A DNA stretch of 64,000 nucleotides from Rhodocollybia butyracea (Eukaryota > Basidiomycota > Agaricomycetes > Agaricales > Omphalotaceae). Made by a program: the position numbers and the translations under genes. The notes under the pieces were generated by a model that saw only the letters and a program-made list of their open reading frames with translations, had not been told where the DNA came from and did no database searches. This document shows positions 53,111 through 63,490 of this stretch, piece after piece. Location of the stretch: assembly GCA_015501585.1 (NCBI GenBank), contig JADNRY010000278.1, positions 16,047-80,046 on the forward strand. The letters are read 5' to 3'. How positions within the stretch are numbered: position 1 is the first letter of the stretch; every line of letters begins with the position of its first letter.

Positions 53111-55526
53111 TTTTGAGTTAACTGGCTAATGGTTGTGATTGTGGTTGTGGTTGTGACATTATGGCAAAAAGCAAGGACACGACGGGTATTTCGGCCCGAT
53201 AGACCGCCCCTCCCTCTGTTCACATTCACGTCCACGTCCACAATCCCATTCGCAGTCTTACCCAACCACAGTTTCCTCGCCGTCTTCAATTACGACATCG
53301 ACTCACACGACTCGAAGAAGAAAGGAAGCGGGAGCACTTTCGATAGCGACTGCACACGAGAAGAGGAAAGAGACTGAAAAAGTTCCGTCTACGACGACAA
53401 TGACTATTGAATATTGAATATCAATATGATGACACCAGAAGGAGAAAGGGATCCAATGTTTCGTTCTGCTTTACCTCCGCTTCTGCTTCAAGCGGTTCCC
53501 TAGTATGAATGTCAACATTTCTCTACAGACGCCTGTCCCAAGCTCAAGTGCCTCGGAGCGAGAAGAAGAAGAGCAGCTAGGACTGGGGTAAGCGCAGATA
53601 GTGGAGATAATGGATATCCCGTTAGTCCCCGCCACAAGTGTATCTTTGGCCGAGAGGAAAGGTTCAAGCCGATGTCGAGGGAACGGGATTATGATGGGTT
53701 CTTTCTTTGCTTGCTCTCTACCGTGGTCCTAGTGTTCACATCCTATGCATGTCATCTTTCATCCTTTGTTTCTTGTTTTTGGTTACTCGTCTCATTTGAC
53801 CCCGGTTCCGCTCGCATCAAACTTGATCGTTTTTGGACTCAATGATCGTCTTGCTTCCCGTTTCTTTTTTCCTTCTGTCATTTTTTCACTCTGTAATATG
53901 TATGCATAACGCTGTTTGCATTCTCCGAGTTCCCCACTCAGAATGAATGACTATCCTCATCATACGGATATGTGCATATGCGTCTCATCGGAGATAAACT
54001 TATTCTCCTTCTATTTTTCGCGTTGCTTATTGCTTTTACTTCCTTCATTATCATATACTTACTTGGCATACTCAGTTACTCAAATACCTCATTCTTTGTA
54101 CTGTTTTGCGATTCCGAGTCCCTCCACTGCTCAAACACAGTGTTACGGTTATGCTTTTTTTGCATGCTTCGTTGCGTTCCATCTGCTTAGTATCTGCTTT
54201 CTCGCTCGAGATATTGAGCTTGGATATCATGTACACAAAGCAACCACTAATAAATACCATCCATTCCTACATCTCCATAATTAAGATATTTACATGACCC
54301 CATCGGATCCATCTCCTGAATCAGCTGATATCATGATATGTATAGTTTGAGCCTAGCAAAGTACGTAGTAACTCCGCGCACAATGGTTCACACCGTAGTA
54401 GGGCGAAAGATTTGACAGCGAAGCGACCAGCCAGCTAAAGCACTGCCTAGCATTCAAACTTGAAGCTGAGGTAGCAGTTGGGTAGCAGCTAAGGAGTGGG
54501 ACTTGACTGTGTCGACCTTTTATCCCCGATCTTAATACCATACAGACTGTCTGCCCACCGCAATTCAAGAAGGAAGTTTATTACAGCATGGCCCACTGAG
54601 TACCAACCAGGAATAGCCAAGGGAATAGTGGCAGTCATTAAGCTGTCTTTCCTGTCATGATCGCACAAACAGATGTCCTTACAAAATTCAATTTTCCATC
54701 CAAGAGGACTGACTCGTCACGCATTACGGACTCTTTTATGACCAGGATCTACCTCATAATAATGCTTGTATGGCCTCAGAAATACATAGGACAGCGGAAA
54801 GAGCGATAACCAATGGTTTACTACCGTTCTAGTATTAAGTTGTAAAGGTGGTGTGAGGCAGAGTAAGTAGTACCGTTCAAGCAGAAGTGAGCTTCTCCTA
54901 GCCAACTAGAAAGTTCAGTAAGCCGGCGGCGCTTTCCCTGCTTCCATCCTGTTTCCGAGTTGAAGTCAAGTTGAAATACTGGATCTTGATATATTATTAT
55001 ATTCAATTGTGTTCCAAGCGTTGCGGCCAGGTTGCGGCTGAAGCGCATACCTTCAAATGTATGCCAATGCATTGATTATTGGTTTGGCCCTCAAGTTGCC
55101 TTCAAGGATCAGTCGTACATCGGAAGCTCAAATTTGAGAATGGGTTAATGTTGTACCGTTGAATCCAAGGCTAAATCCGCATAATTGTCAGGTATTTAAC
55201 TGGTCCATTGAATTAATTGGATTGGGTTGTATCACCGGAAATACACCAACTACTATGGGCTCAGTCTCATCATAGAAATTATATGGTTAAATGATTTTTC
55301 ATTACTTAGCAAGGCGAACGCCTATCTGCTCCGGGTAGGTAGAAGTTCGAGTACGGACATGTACTATTAAATACTGATCTCCAGAGGTGCTCAAGGTGTA
55401 ATATGAGCTCGAATGACATAGGTCCCTTGACACTTCAATTGTCAACCTCGTCAGAGAAGGGAGAGTATAAATTGTCGGAGTTATGGCTTCTTGTATCTCA
55501 GCGAACGACCTTTGCTTCCTACAATC
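53111..55526. repeat. Unit A of tandem segmental duplication, non-coding part
   Basis: Sequence from about 53390 to 55526 is found again, diverged and with insertions, at about 58230-62099. Clear anchors are TACGGATATGTGCATATGC (53966 and 58876), GCACTGCCTAGCATTCAAAC (54437 and 59894) and TTATGACCAGGATC (54736 and 60406). No gene is recognised inside; the pyrimidine-rich 53830-54290 stretch has mirror-less open frames only. Confidence 0.75.
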
Positions 55527-56367
55527 ATGTTCAACAGCATTTCCAAGCGCAGCCTCCTAGCTTTCATCCTTGCTGCGATTACCGCGAACGGTTTGTTCAT
55601 CCTTTGGCTGATCAATGCAGAAACAAATGACTAACATCAGTATATGCCACTCACAGCTGTCCCAGCTGTGCTTCCTCCCTCAGCCGGGACGTATGCTGTC
55701 CTGAACGCGAACAGCTCCATGTTGTTGAATCTTAATGGAGGGACAAGCCCCACGCAAACAATTATTGAGTTTCCGCTTACTCAACCTATTCAAAACTTTC
55801 CGAATCAACTTGTAAGTCCTATCAATAACAACGCATTCACTCCAACTTACTTGAAGCTTACTTATTGTTTTTCCTAGTGGAAGTACATTCGGGGCCCAGG
55901 CAATACTGCAACCCTTCGGCTGGTCAAACCAAGCACATTCCTGAGTTGCAATCCCCCGGCAATTGTATAGTTCCCTCCGAGTCCTTTTTGAGTTATATGG
56001 AAATACTGATCATGTTCAATAAGGGCACCCAATGTGCTGCAAGCCCTTCAACTCCGGCCCCGGCTTGGAATGTCGTGCCAACTAGTGGTGGTTACCTGTA
56101 AGTATTGGATACTCTACATCTAACCTGGATTCAATAATTGAGATATCTCCAATTTTGCAGTATCATTGATGATGCAACCGGTCTCACGCTCACAGGTACA
56201 GGTGTTTCTACGGAGGTTTGTGTAATCTCTGCGCTATAGCCTGCCAGTTAGGCTTACTCTGGGATGCGTCCCTGCTTTATTAGCCCGTGTTCCTTTCTGT
56301 TATCAATCCTTCTGCATTGGAGCAAGTCTGGGTCTTTATTGACACCAGTACAGTGGCTGGCCAGTAA
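55527..56367 (+). CDS. Small secreted beta-trefoil (ricin-B-like) protein, copy 1
   Basis: Six exons, 55527-55590, 55657-55811, 55878-55964, 56024-56097, 56161-56215 and 56284-56367, give 172 residues. The N-terminus MFNSISKRSLLAFILAAITA is a signal peptide. The mature part starts AVPAVLPPSAGTYAVLNANS, then NLNGGTSPTQTIIEFPLTQP, NQLWKYIRGPGNTATLRLVK, FLSCNPPAIGTQCAASP, GLTLTGTG, and ends EQVWVFIDTSTVAGQ. G-x-Y-x-(I/L)-x-N and two QxW boxes (NQLWKY, EQVWVF) are the marks of the ricin-B-type beta-trefoil fold, usually carbohydrate-binding. The three-fold repeat is incomplete by eye, and two cysteines could pair. Paralogue at 62100-62926 keeps every intron position. Likely an extracellular lectin-like protein; sugar specificity unknown. 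Confidence 0.82.
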
Positions 56368-56459
56368 ATTGTAGTGTATGGAAAATGTCGGGGGGTACTT
56401 ACGAGATTGATACTAGTTCCAAGTTTCTCATTTCTTGGAGTTTGTGACGTTTATACAGA
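56368..56459. other. 3' flank of copy 1
   Basis: GTGTCGGGG then GTACTTACGAGATTGATACT (56393-56416 area) is conserved after copy 2 at about 62946. Contains the probable 3' UTR. Confidence 0.5.
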
Positions 56460-56479
56460 AGAAAAACATGAGAAGCTGG

Positions 56480-57440
56480 TGAAATGATAATAAAGAATGA
56501 GGAGTACCCCGACTCGTTTGAACATTGAATCTCGACCGGGAAAGCCAAACGCAACTACATTGGCGATCCGCTTGTCCTCGCAGATATTCAACGCCGAGAT
56601 GACCGCTGTCGGCGCGCTGGCGGAATCGGCTGTCTCGTTGTACTGGTCCAGTGCGATGGGATCAGGCCTATCGAAGTCGACCTGCCTTCCAAGATTTCCT
56701 AGGACATGAGAGACGATTCGAGCTCTTCGTTGCTCGACCATTTTGTGGAATCCAGACAGATTATAACAACGACGGCGAGGGGTGAGTTTCATTTGGCGCC
56801 TATGAACAATATTGCTTGTGAAGGACGACCACTGAGAGAAAATTACGGTAAGCCTAGCCCAAAGAAAGCTCGAAAAAAATTTAACATACCCCATTACCAA
56901 CAAAACACCCGCTCGCGTGGCAATATATATCCACCGCCATACTAACATCCCTCTGTTCTTGACCAAGCGTAAGATCACGGCTTGTGCGTATAATATCATC
57001 CCTGCGTAACGTGTCCTTCAGCTGATCCAGCCACTCGCTTCCTCATTAGTGAGAAGGTACAACACATCCAGTGTCCGATACGTCCGAATCAGCAAAACGT
57101 GGGTGAGCCCTAGCGCTGTCTGGTGCCGGAAAGCGGCCTTCTCGCTCACCTACGTTTTGCTGATCTGAGTCCCTCCGGTCCCACACTGATATAGCCTTCT
57201 TTCGAGTCCATCACCTTCTGCACCATAGCGTCCAGTGTCGGTAACCAATGTTCCGTATACTTCACCGTGTTTTCCGGAGTGTTTCAGCCCCAGCCTCCTC
57301 CTGCGGACGCTTCAAAATGGTCAGGATGGACATCGAGCAGGTTCTAACACAGAGTTCCAATTGACCAGATCGATACACACGTCTTCGTAGTCACCGTGCA
57401 GTACATGCATAGCAACCATGCGATCAAAAGGACCTCGAGA
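56480..57440 (-). pseudogene. O-fucosyltransferase-like remnant, copy 2, plus unidentified C-terminal part
   Basis: From the 5' side: MVAMHVLHGDYEDVCIDLVN then WNSVLEP (about 57355-57420), TYRTLDVLYLLTNEE (about 57043-57085), then a shifted SEWLDQL-like stretch, DIYCHASGCFVGNG (about 56920-56950), an intron of about 60 nt, and WSSFTSNIVHRRQMKLTPRR (about 56763-56825). It continues as LSGFHKMVEQRRARIVSHVL, DFDRPDPIALDQYNETADSA and LNICEDKRIANVVAFGFPGR. The VGNG...WSSFTSNI box is typical of basidiomycete O-fucosyltransferase-like proteins. Several one-base shifts and an inserted hairpin (57088-57164) break it. The LNICEDKR part is unidentified and may be a different gene. Confidence 0.5.
57088..57164. 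mobile_element. 77-bp hairpin insertion with empty site in copy 1
   Basis: ATCAGCAAAACGTGGGTGAG at the left is inverted at the right (CTCACCTACGTTTTGCTGAT). The paralogous sequence at about 51742 runs GTCCGATACGTAGTCCCACC without it, so this is a small insertion into copy 2. The few bases around it (CCGA, CTGA) are also absent from the empty site, so exact ends and target duplication are not fixed. Confidence 0.7.
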
Positions 57441-57479
57441 GGCAGGCAGGGCCCAGGGGAGGGCGCGGGCCTCCTTGAA

Positions 57480-57545
57480 AAATGTTTGGGCGTCCTGGTG
57501 ACGCTGTATGCTTCCAGCTCATTCAAAGTCTATTCCTTTGCGGAT
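57480..57545 (-). pseudogene. Orphan-gene copy 3, 5' remnant only
   Basis: ACTTTGAATGAGCTGGAAGC reads MNELEAYSV, and the following CAGGACGCCCAAACATTTTT matches QDAQTFF of the intact gene after a short deletion. The rest of the gene is gone; the conserved upstream block (GACCCGATCGACCGCCCCGA, about 57635) remains. Confidence 0.7.
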
Positions 57546-59427
57546 CTGGCTATGTGAGTTAACTGGCCCATGGTTGTGGTTCATGGCATTGGTTGTGACA
57601 TTGGATTCTAGGGTGGCGAAGCTGCGGATATTTCGACCCGATCGACCGCCCCGAACTCTGACTTGGAAGCGGTTTCGATGTTGTAGGCTTTTAGATCATT
57701 GCGAAACAAAGCTACATATCAAATTCAATCCATTTTTCAACTTTTAGTCAATGGTTCAACACGATCCCGACGAGATTCATTGGGACAAGGCAGTGAAGCC
57801 GCTTCTAGTAGCTGAGAGCAAGTTGACGAGACGGGATCTGCCCAATTCGGTTGGCGTTGGGCTACTCCAGTCACCGGAGAGACAGAGTTCAAATGACTCG
57901 GTGTGTTCTCTCGGACTCGTGAAGCGTCTGTCAGGTTTTATTACTAAGGTAGTATGTATGGGGCCTGTTGGGGAGGACACCGGTGATGCAAAAGTTGTGA
58001 ATATTTGTCGAGGAAAACCTCTCCATTGAGTCCGAACCCCGCACCTCCATTGTTGCTAGACTGGGTCCCGGTCACGCTTCCGCTCTATCTACTTCGAGGC
58101 TAGGTACACTGGCTACCACCATCAAGACTCATGCATCATGGACATGTCCCGTCCTCATTTAGAATCGCAAACTCTTACGCATCTACGTCGATAGTGTGTC
58201 TGGGTCTCTTAGTGTCGCTGCTTAAAGCTGTCGCCGAGTCTCTTTCATTGTACTTACTACGACGACGACAAATCTGAGTATGATGACGTCTTGGAAGGAG
58301 AAGGGATACAAGGTCGTATTCCGCTTTTCCCTCTGCTTAAAGGGGCGCTATAAAGATTCCTACTACGAGTATCAACATTATTCTACTGACGGCTGTCAAA
58401 ATCAGAACAAGAGTGGCTAGGACTGGGGCAGCGCAGAGTGGGACTGGCAGGATATCCACTATCTCCACACCCCCAGAGTATCTTTTGCGAGGTTCAAGTC
58501 GAGGCTGAGGGACTCCCGGGATGCCAGAAGGCTGAGGGAATCGGGATTGTGATGGGTTCCCTCTCTGCTCGGGGTTTGCTCTCTGTACTGTGGTCCTTGG
58601 TATATTCACATTATCTTTCATCCTTATTTCGCTTTGTTTCCTGTTTACTCGTCTCCTGCATTCTCGGTTCCGCCTGCATCAAACGTGATCGTTTTCTGTT
58701 CTCGTCCTGTTTTTGGCCCTTCATTTATCATGCATCATGCACTACAATATGTTTTTGGGATCAATGATGGTCTTGCTTCCCGTATCTTTCTTCCTTCCGT
58801 CATTTTTCGCTCTGTATTCACAACATTTTTGCATTCTTCAAGTTCCGTGCTCAGAATGGACGACTATTCTCACCATACGGATATGTGCATATGCATCTCT
58901 TCGGAGATAAGCTTATTATCCTCCTCTTTTTGTTTTTCACGTTGGAAGTTATTGCTTTTGCTTTATCATTATCATATAGTTACTTGGTGGCATACTCAGC
59001 TACTCAAGAATCTCGTTCTTTGTAGTTTTGCAATTCTCTGCTCAAACACAATGTTATGCTTTTTTTACCTTGTTGCGTTCCATCTCCAGATTCATCTCCT
59101 GATATAGTTTGAACCTAGCAAACTACCATCCTGCTTATTGTTCTACTTCGGCCTGACCGAAGTAGACAGCGAAGAATCTCCCTTCATCAATAGTTGGAAA
59201 GAATATCTTTCATTCAAAGATTGACCAATTAAAACCCAGGTATCATCGGTCCCGAACCATGAAAGAAGGGATTTCACTTGGTCTGTGAATGTTACGATTT
59301 CCTACCCTACTTCAGTCCGGCTGAAGTCGTTGAATAAGCATGGTGCTAGTAACTCTGCTGACAATAGTTCACACCATAGTGGGGTAAAGTTATTTGATAG
59401 CGAAGCGACCCTGCAGCTAGCTAATTA
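57546..59427. repeat. Unit B of tandem duplication, first non-coding part
   Basis: 57560-57660 matches the orphan-gene upstream block; 58230-59110 matches 53390-54340 of unit A. The 57751-58029 plus-strand frame (SLGLVKRLSGFITKVVCMGP and so on) is unsupported. Two inverted short tracts CTTCGGCCTGACCGAAG (59147) and CTTCAGTCCGGCTGAAG (59310) are hairpins of a kind not present in unit A. Confidence 0.6.
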
Positions 59428-59890
59428 GGCTCTGTTCAGTAGCAAGTTCACCCTGAACTCAACGTGAACTTCAAGTTTCAAATTCCTATATTAAGTAAAA
59501 TCGAAACCTCGTCTGATGTGATTTTGATGTGATGCTATGTCTTGTAACTAGATGTAATAATTGTGACCAGACGCAGAGCCCCGCACGCGTGCTCTTTTTC
59601 TTTCCTCATGGCTTATAAAACAGACGAGGGAGTTGCTGGCAGTCAACATACATCATCGAACGGTCAGAAAACGCGTCAACAGGCATCCACAAAGCCCAAA
59701 ATCCGGTGGGCAGCGCGGTGGTATGCTAGCAGTGGCTTTCTTATCGATTGCACGCGTTAGCGCGCAGTGGTAAGGTGACCGGCGACTGAGGTCCGGATTG
59801 TCACTCATATGATTTCAAATACCGTATATGGAAATATGAAACTTGAGGTTCACGTTCAAGTTCAGGGTGATCTCGCTACTGAACAGAGCC
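59428..59890. mobile_element. 463-bp MITE with GGCTCTGTTCAGTAGC termini
   Basis: The left terminus GGCTCTGTTCAGTAGCAAGT and right terminus CTCGCTACTGAACAGAGCC are inverted; pairing extends through TTCACCCTGAAC, AACGTGAACTTCAAGTTTCA. TA flanks both sides (TTA|GG ... CC|TAA). Unit A at about 54430 has the empty site CCAGCTAAAGCACTGCC. Terminal sequence and TA/TTA context resemble Tourist-like (PIF/Harbinger) or mariner-like MITEs. The open frame 59563-59760 inside is not called as a gene. Confidence 0.8.
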
Positions 59891-60219
59891 TAAAGCACTG
59901 CCTAGCATTCAAACTTGAAGCTGAGGTAGCATATAAGCGGGACTCGACTGTGTCGACTTTTTTTTTATCCTGATCTTGAGATCATACGGACTGTCTGGGT
60001 TCGAACTTAAAGCTAAGGAACTAAGTTGACCTTCATCAGGATTTTGATACTATACAGACTGTCTGCCACTGCGATGAAGGAAGGAAGGAACTTGAAGGAA
60101 GTTTATTAGTTACAGCCTCATGGTCCAAGTACTGACAAGGAATAGCAAGGGGAATAGTGGCGGTCACTGTTAAGATGTCTTTCCTGTCTTGATCACACAA
60201 ATAATTGTTCTTACAAAAT
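59891..60219. repeat. Unit B, continued
   Basis: Homologous to 54437-54690 of unit A; an internal near-duplicate (GATCATACGGACTGTCTG at about 59982 and GATACTATACAGACTGTCTG at about 60045) is specific to unit B. Confidence 0.6.
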
Positions 60220-60384
60220 GCAACTGTTGAGGCAAAGAGAGGGGAATCGCGGCGACGTGGTGGTAACAGATCAAGAGCGACTCGGATTATCTACTAGTCT
60301 GATGTATGTAAACCAAATGTAAACTACCTAATTATCTGATGTGACGGAGTGACCGAGCAACAATATGTATACTCCAACAGCAAC
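60220..60384. mobile_element. Solo LTR, 155 bp, with GCAAC target duplication
   Basis: The repeat 60225-60379 begins TGTTGAGGCAAAG and ends TACTCCAACA (terminal TGTTG/CAACA inverted repeat) and is flanked by GCAAC at 60220-60224 and 60380-60384. The homologous place in unit A (about 54690) lacks it. No second LTR or internal region is nearby, so it is a solo LTR left after recombination. Confidence 0.85.
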
Positions 60385-60994
60385 TTGTTGGACACTACAG
60401 ATTTTATGACCAGGATCCGATCTACCGCATACTAATGCTTGTAGTATGCCCCCGGAACTTCATAAGTGGGAAAGGGTTATAACTGATGGTTTACTACCGT
60501 TCTCAATTCTAGTTTCAAGCTGGAAAGGTGATGTGGGGCAGAGTGCCATTGCAGAAATGAAATCCTCAAGAATCCCAGGCTCCTAGTCAATTGGAAACCT
60601 TTGACCTCAATAACATCTTCAATGAAACCGCTTTCCCTGCTTCCATACAGTTTCTGAGTAAAAATACTGATATATATTTATTCACCTCATGGGTTCTTTG
60701 TCACTCATACCTGCTACTTCAATTAGGCTTGAATAGGTTGTGAATAGGTTCAATCATTGTCATATTTATCCTTTTTTTGGGGGTAAATTTATCCTCCCGC
60801 TTGGCTCCAGCGCACTCATGACTATGTCAAGCTCGACCCCACTAGTTGGATCCATGGAGTAGGCTCTAGTAGATGTTCCTCTCAGGGATACATTAGGCTT
60901 TAGTTGTGCTCCAAGATTTACAGCTGATGCGCATGTTTCAAATGTATGCGAATGCATTTATTATTGGTTTGGCACTCAAAAATCAGTCTTACAG
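60385..60994. repeat. Unit B, continued
   Basis: Aligns with 54725-55110 of unit A (TTTATGACCAGGATC, GTTTACTACCGTTCT, CTTTCCCTGCTTCCAT). No gene. Confidence 0.6.
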
Positions 60995-61152
60995 CATCAG
61001 GAAAAAGACATATTTCGCAGGCTCCCCAGAGACCCCCCCCCAATCCTAGGCAATCTGGGATACACAGGGCTCCCCAGGTTGCCCAGAATTGGGGGGGGGG
61101 GGGGGGGGGGGTGTCTGTGGGGAGCCTGGGCGATAGGAACTTTTTCCTGATG
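60995..61152. mobile_element. 158-bp hairpin element, second CATCAGG family member
   Basis: It begins CATCAGGAAAAAG and ends CTTTTTCCTGATG, the same terminus as the element at 1596-1958, and pairs through GGCTCCCCAGAGAC / GTCTGTGGGGAGCC. A 9-C tract on the left faces a 21-G tract at 61091-61111 on the right. Unit A at about 55110 (AGTCGTACATCGGAAGCTC) is the empty site. No coding capacity. Confidence 0.82.
61091..61111 (+). repeat. Homopolymer G(21)
   Basis: Uninterrupted run of 21 G in the right arm of the hairpin element, longer than its C9 partner arm; likely length-variable and G-quadruplex-prone. Confidence 0.85.
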
Positions 61153-62099
61153 CGCTGGAAGCTCGAATTTGGCAATGAGTCAAGGAATGAGTTATTGAAC
61201 AGCTGAATCCGCATAACCATCAGGTATCTGACTGGCTCAATCAATTAGATTGTCTGGGCTCGGGTGGTCTAGCGCAACGACATCATATAGTAGTTGACTC
61301 GCAACTGACCTGTTTGTCCTTGCAAACATTTAAAGTTGTGACGAACGGTGCCGAGACAATGGCGGAGTGAGTACTTGTACAGTACACTGAAATTAGCAAT
61401 TTGTGGAAGGGAGAAGTCCTGGATACTTCCGTTGATGCACCAACTATGGGCTCAATCTCATCCTAGAAATTATATGGCTAAATGGTTTATCATTACTTAA
61501 CAAAGTGAACCCCTATCGATGTTCTCTTCGCTCCAGGTATGTAGAAATATGGACATGATAGATCAGCATTCAGAAAACCCTGTCCAGAGTAATGTGATGA
61601 AAATAACTGATCTAAAAAAGGAATTACCTTTTGCGCCTTGCAGCTTGTTGTTCTCATCAATGGCTTAATATTTGGATTTGAGGACCAGGATCCTCTTAGT
61701 ACACAGTATGATCCACTTTCCACCTCAGCAATGGCATAATTATACTCCGAGTCCAAATCCCTCAAGCTTCGAGTCATAACAACATTGTTGACTTGATTAT
61801 ACCAAGATGCACCTTCCGTTGATTCACTTATCGGGAATGGTAGTTACCGCGAGTCGAAGTGAAGCCCTTTTCGGAATTTAATATGCTACATTAAAATTTC
61901 CGCTTTGGACAAGGTTTTCCGAAACTGCTGTAAATACTGATCTATGTTCTCTTCGCTCTAGATGTGCTCAGGGTTTGATATGAACTTGAATGGGATAGAT
62001 AGCTCACCACAATTGCCGACCTGGTCGGAGGAGGGAGAGTATAAACAGGAGCCGTGGCTTCAAGTTGCATCTCAGCAAACAACCCTTGCTAGTACAATC
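61153..62099. repeat. Unit B, continued; upstream region of beta-trefoil copy 2
   Basis: Matches 55110-55526 of unit A with an extra 360 bp or so (about 61545-61905) that has no counterpart. TGTTCTCTTCGCTC occurs on both sides of that extra piece (61519 and 61944), suggesting insertion or slippage. A minus-strand frame inside it (61493-61777) has no recognised domain. The promoter block GAGGGAGAGTATAAA (62029; unit A GAAGGGAGAGTATAAA at 55457) holds a TATA box about 60 bp before both start codons. Confidence 0.6.
62029..62044 (+). promoter_or_regulatory. Conserved TATA box of beta-trefoil genes
   Basis: GGAGGGAGAGTATAAA here and GAAGGGAGAGTATAAA at 55455-55470, each about 56-60 bp upstream of the ATG; preserved while surrounding sequence diverged. 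Confidence 0.6.
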
Positions 62100-62926
62100 A
62101 TGTTCAACAAGTGCAGCCTCCTAGCCTTCCTTCTTACTGCGATTACCGCGAACGGTTTGTTTACCCTTTGGCTGATCAATGCAGCAACGAATGACTGATA
62201 TCGTACATGCTCACAGCTGTGCTTCCTCCCTCACCCGGGACGTATGCTATCCAGAACGCGAACAGCTCCTTGTTGCTGAATCTCATTGGAGGGATGGACC
62301 CCACGCAAACCATTATTGAGTTTCCGCTCACACAACCTTTTGTGAACAACACGAATCAACTTGTAAGTCCTAGAAATAACAATCCATTTTTTACTCCAAA
62401 TTAAGTTACTTGAAACTTATTGTCTTTCCTAGTGGACGTACATTCCAGGTACAGGCAATACCGCGACCCTTCAGCTGGTCAAACCAAGCACATTCCTGAG
62501 TTGCAATCCCCCAGCCATTGTATGTTTTCCTCCGAGTCCTTTTTTGAGGATCTGGAAATACTGATCACGTTTAATAAGGGCACCAAATGCCATGCAAGCC
62601 CTTCGACTCCGGCCCCGGTTTGGAATGTCGTGCCAACTGGCGGTGGTTTCCTGTAAGTATTGGATACTCTCCATCCAACCTGGATTATATAATTGAAATC
62701 TCTCTAATTTTGCAGCATCGTTGAGAGCGTAACTGGTCTCACGCTTACGGGTCTTGGTGCCTCCCAGCAGGTTTGTGTAGTCTCTGCGCTATAGACAGGC
62801 TTAGTCTGAGATGCGGCGTTTCTTTCTTTTTATTTTTAGCCGGTGACCCTTTCCGTTGTCAATCCTATTACCAACCCGGAGCAAGTCTGGGTCTTTATTG
62901 ACACCAGTGAAGCGGCTGGCCAGTAA
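62100..62926 (+). CDS. Small secreted beta-trefoil (ricin-B-like) protein, copy 2
   Basis: Six exons, 62100-62154, 62217-62362, 62433-62519, 62579-62652, 62716-62770 and 62840-62926, give 167 residues, all in frame. Signal peptide MFNKCSLLAFLLTAITAN. The mature part has VLPPSPGTYAIQNANSSLLL, PTQTIIEFPLTQPFVN, NQLWTYIPGTGNTATLQLVK, FLSCNPPAIGTKCHASP, GLTLTGLGASQQPVTLSVVN and ends EQVWVFIDTSEAAGQ. Both QxW boxes and both cysteines of copy 1 are kept, whereas introns and flanks have diverged more, so the protein appears to be under constraint. Same likely role as copy 1: extracellular, probably carbohydrate-binding. Family recognition by fold motifs only. Confidence 0.82.
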
Positions 62927-63149
62927 ATTGTGGTGTTTCGAAAGTGTCGGGGCGTACTTACGAGATTGATACTAGTTCTAAGTTTCTCATCTCTTATGGC
63001 ATTTTAAGTATGTTCCCCGTTATGATTTTATCAAATTGTACTTGTATTGTGCTGAGTTGTTCCAGAGAATCGGTAGTTTGTTAGTAGTTTGTGATGTTTA
63101 TAAAGGAGAAAAATCCATGAGAAGCTGGTGAAAATGATAATAAAGAATG
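62927..63149. other. 3' flank of copy 2
   Basis: Conserved with 56368-56460 at its start and end (TACTTACGAGATTGATACTA; TTTATAAAGGAGAAAAATCC), with about 60 bp extra in between. No gene. Confidence 0.5.
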
Positions 63150-63490
63150 GGGAAATACTTACCGTCAATTCTCCTTCAAGTCCTCCAAGCACCACAAGCA
63201 CTCCCTGACTCTTTTGAACGTTGAATCTTGACCCGAAAAGCTAAATGCAACTACATTGACGATCCGCTTGTCCTCGCAGATATTCAACGCCGAGATGATT
63301 GCTGTCAACACACTGGGGGAATCGGCTGTCTCGTTGTACTTATCCAGTGTAATGGGATATCCCAGGTCATGCCTATCAAAGTCGTTCCGCCTTCCGAGAT
63401 ATCCTGGGGCATGAGAGGTAATTGGCCTTCGGTGCTCAAGCATTTTGTGAAATCCGGACAGACTATAACGACAACAGCTAGGGGGTGAGT
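63150..63490 (-). pseudogene. Third copy of the LNICEDKR fragment
   Basis: The minus strand reads SGFHKMLEHRRPITSHAPGY, DFDRHDLGYPITLDKYNETA and LNICEDKRIVNVVAFSF, matching 56480-56770. Here it stands without the O-fucosyltransferase-like part, which suggests that a third duplication unit begins at the right end of the window or that the fragment is separate. Function not recognised. Confidence 0.5.

Noticed and set aside
59563..59760. 65-residue ORF inside the 463-bp MITE
   Set aside because: Too short and without transposase features; a MITE is not expected to code.
61493..61777. 94-residue minus ORF in unit B
   Set aside because: Lies in a stretch absent from unit A, with no recognised motif or splice partner; could be a fragment but not supportable.
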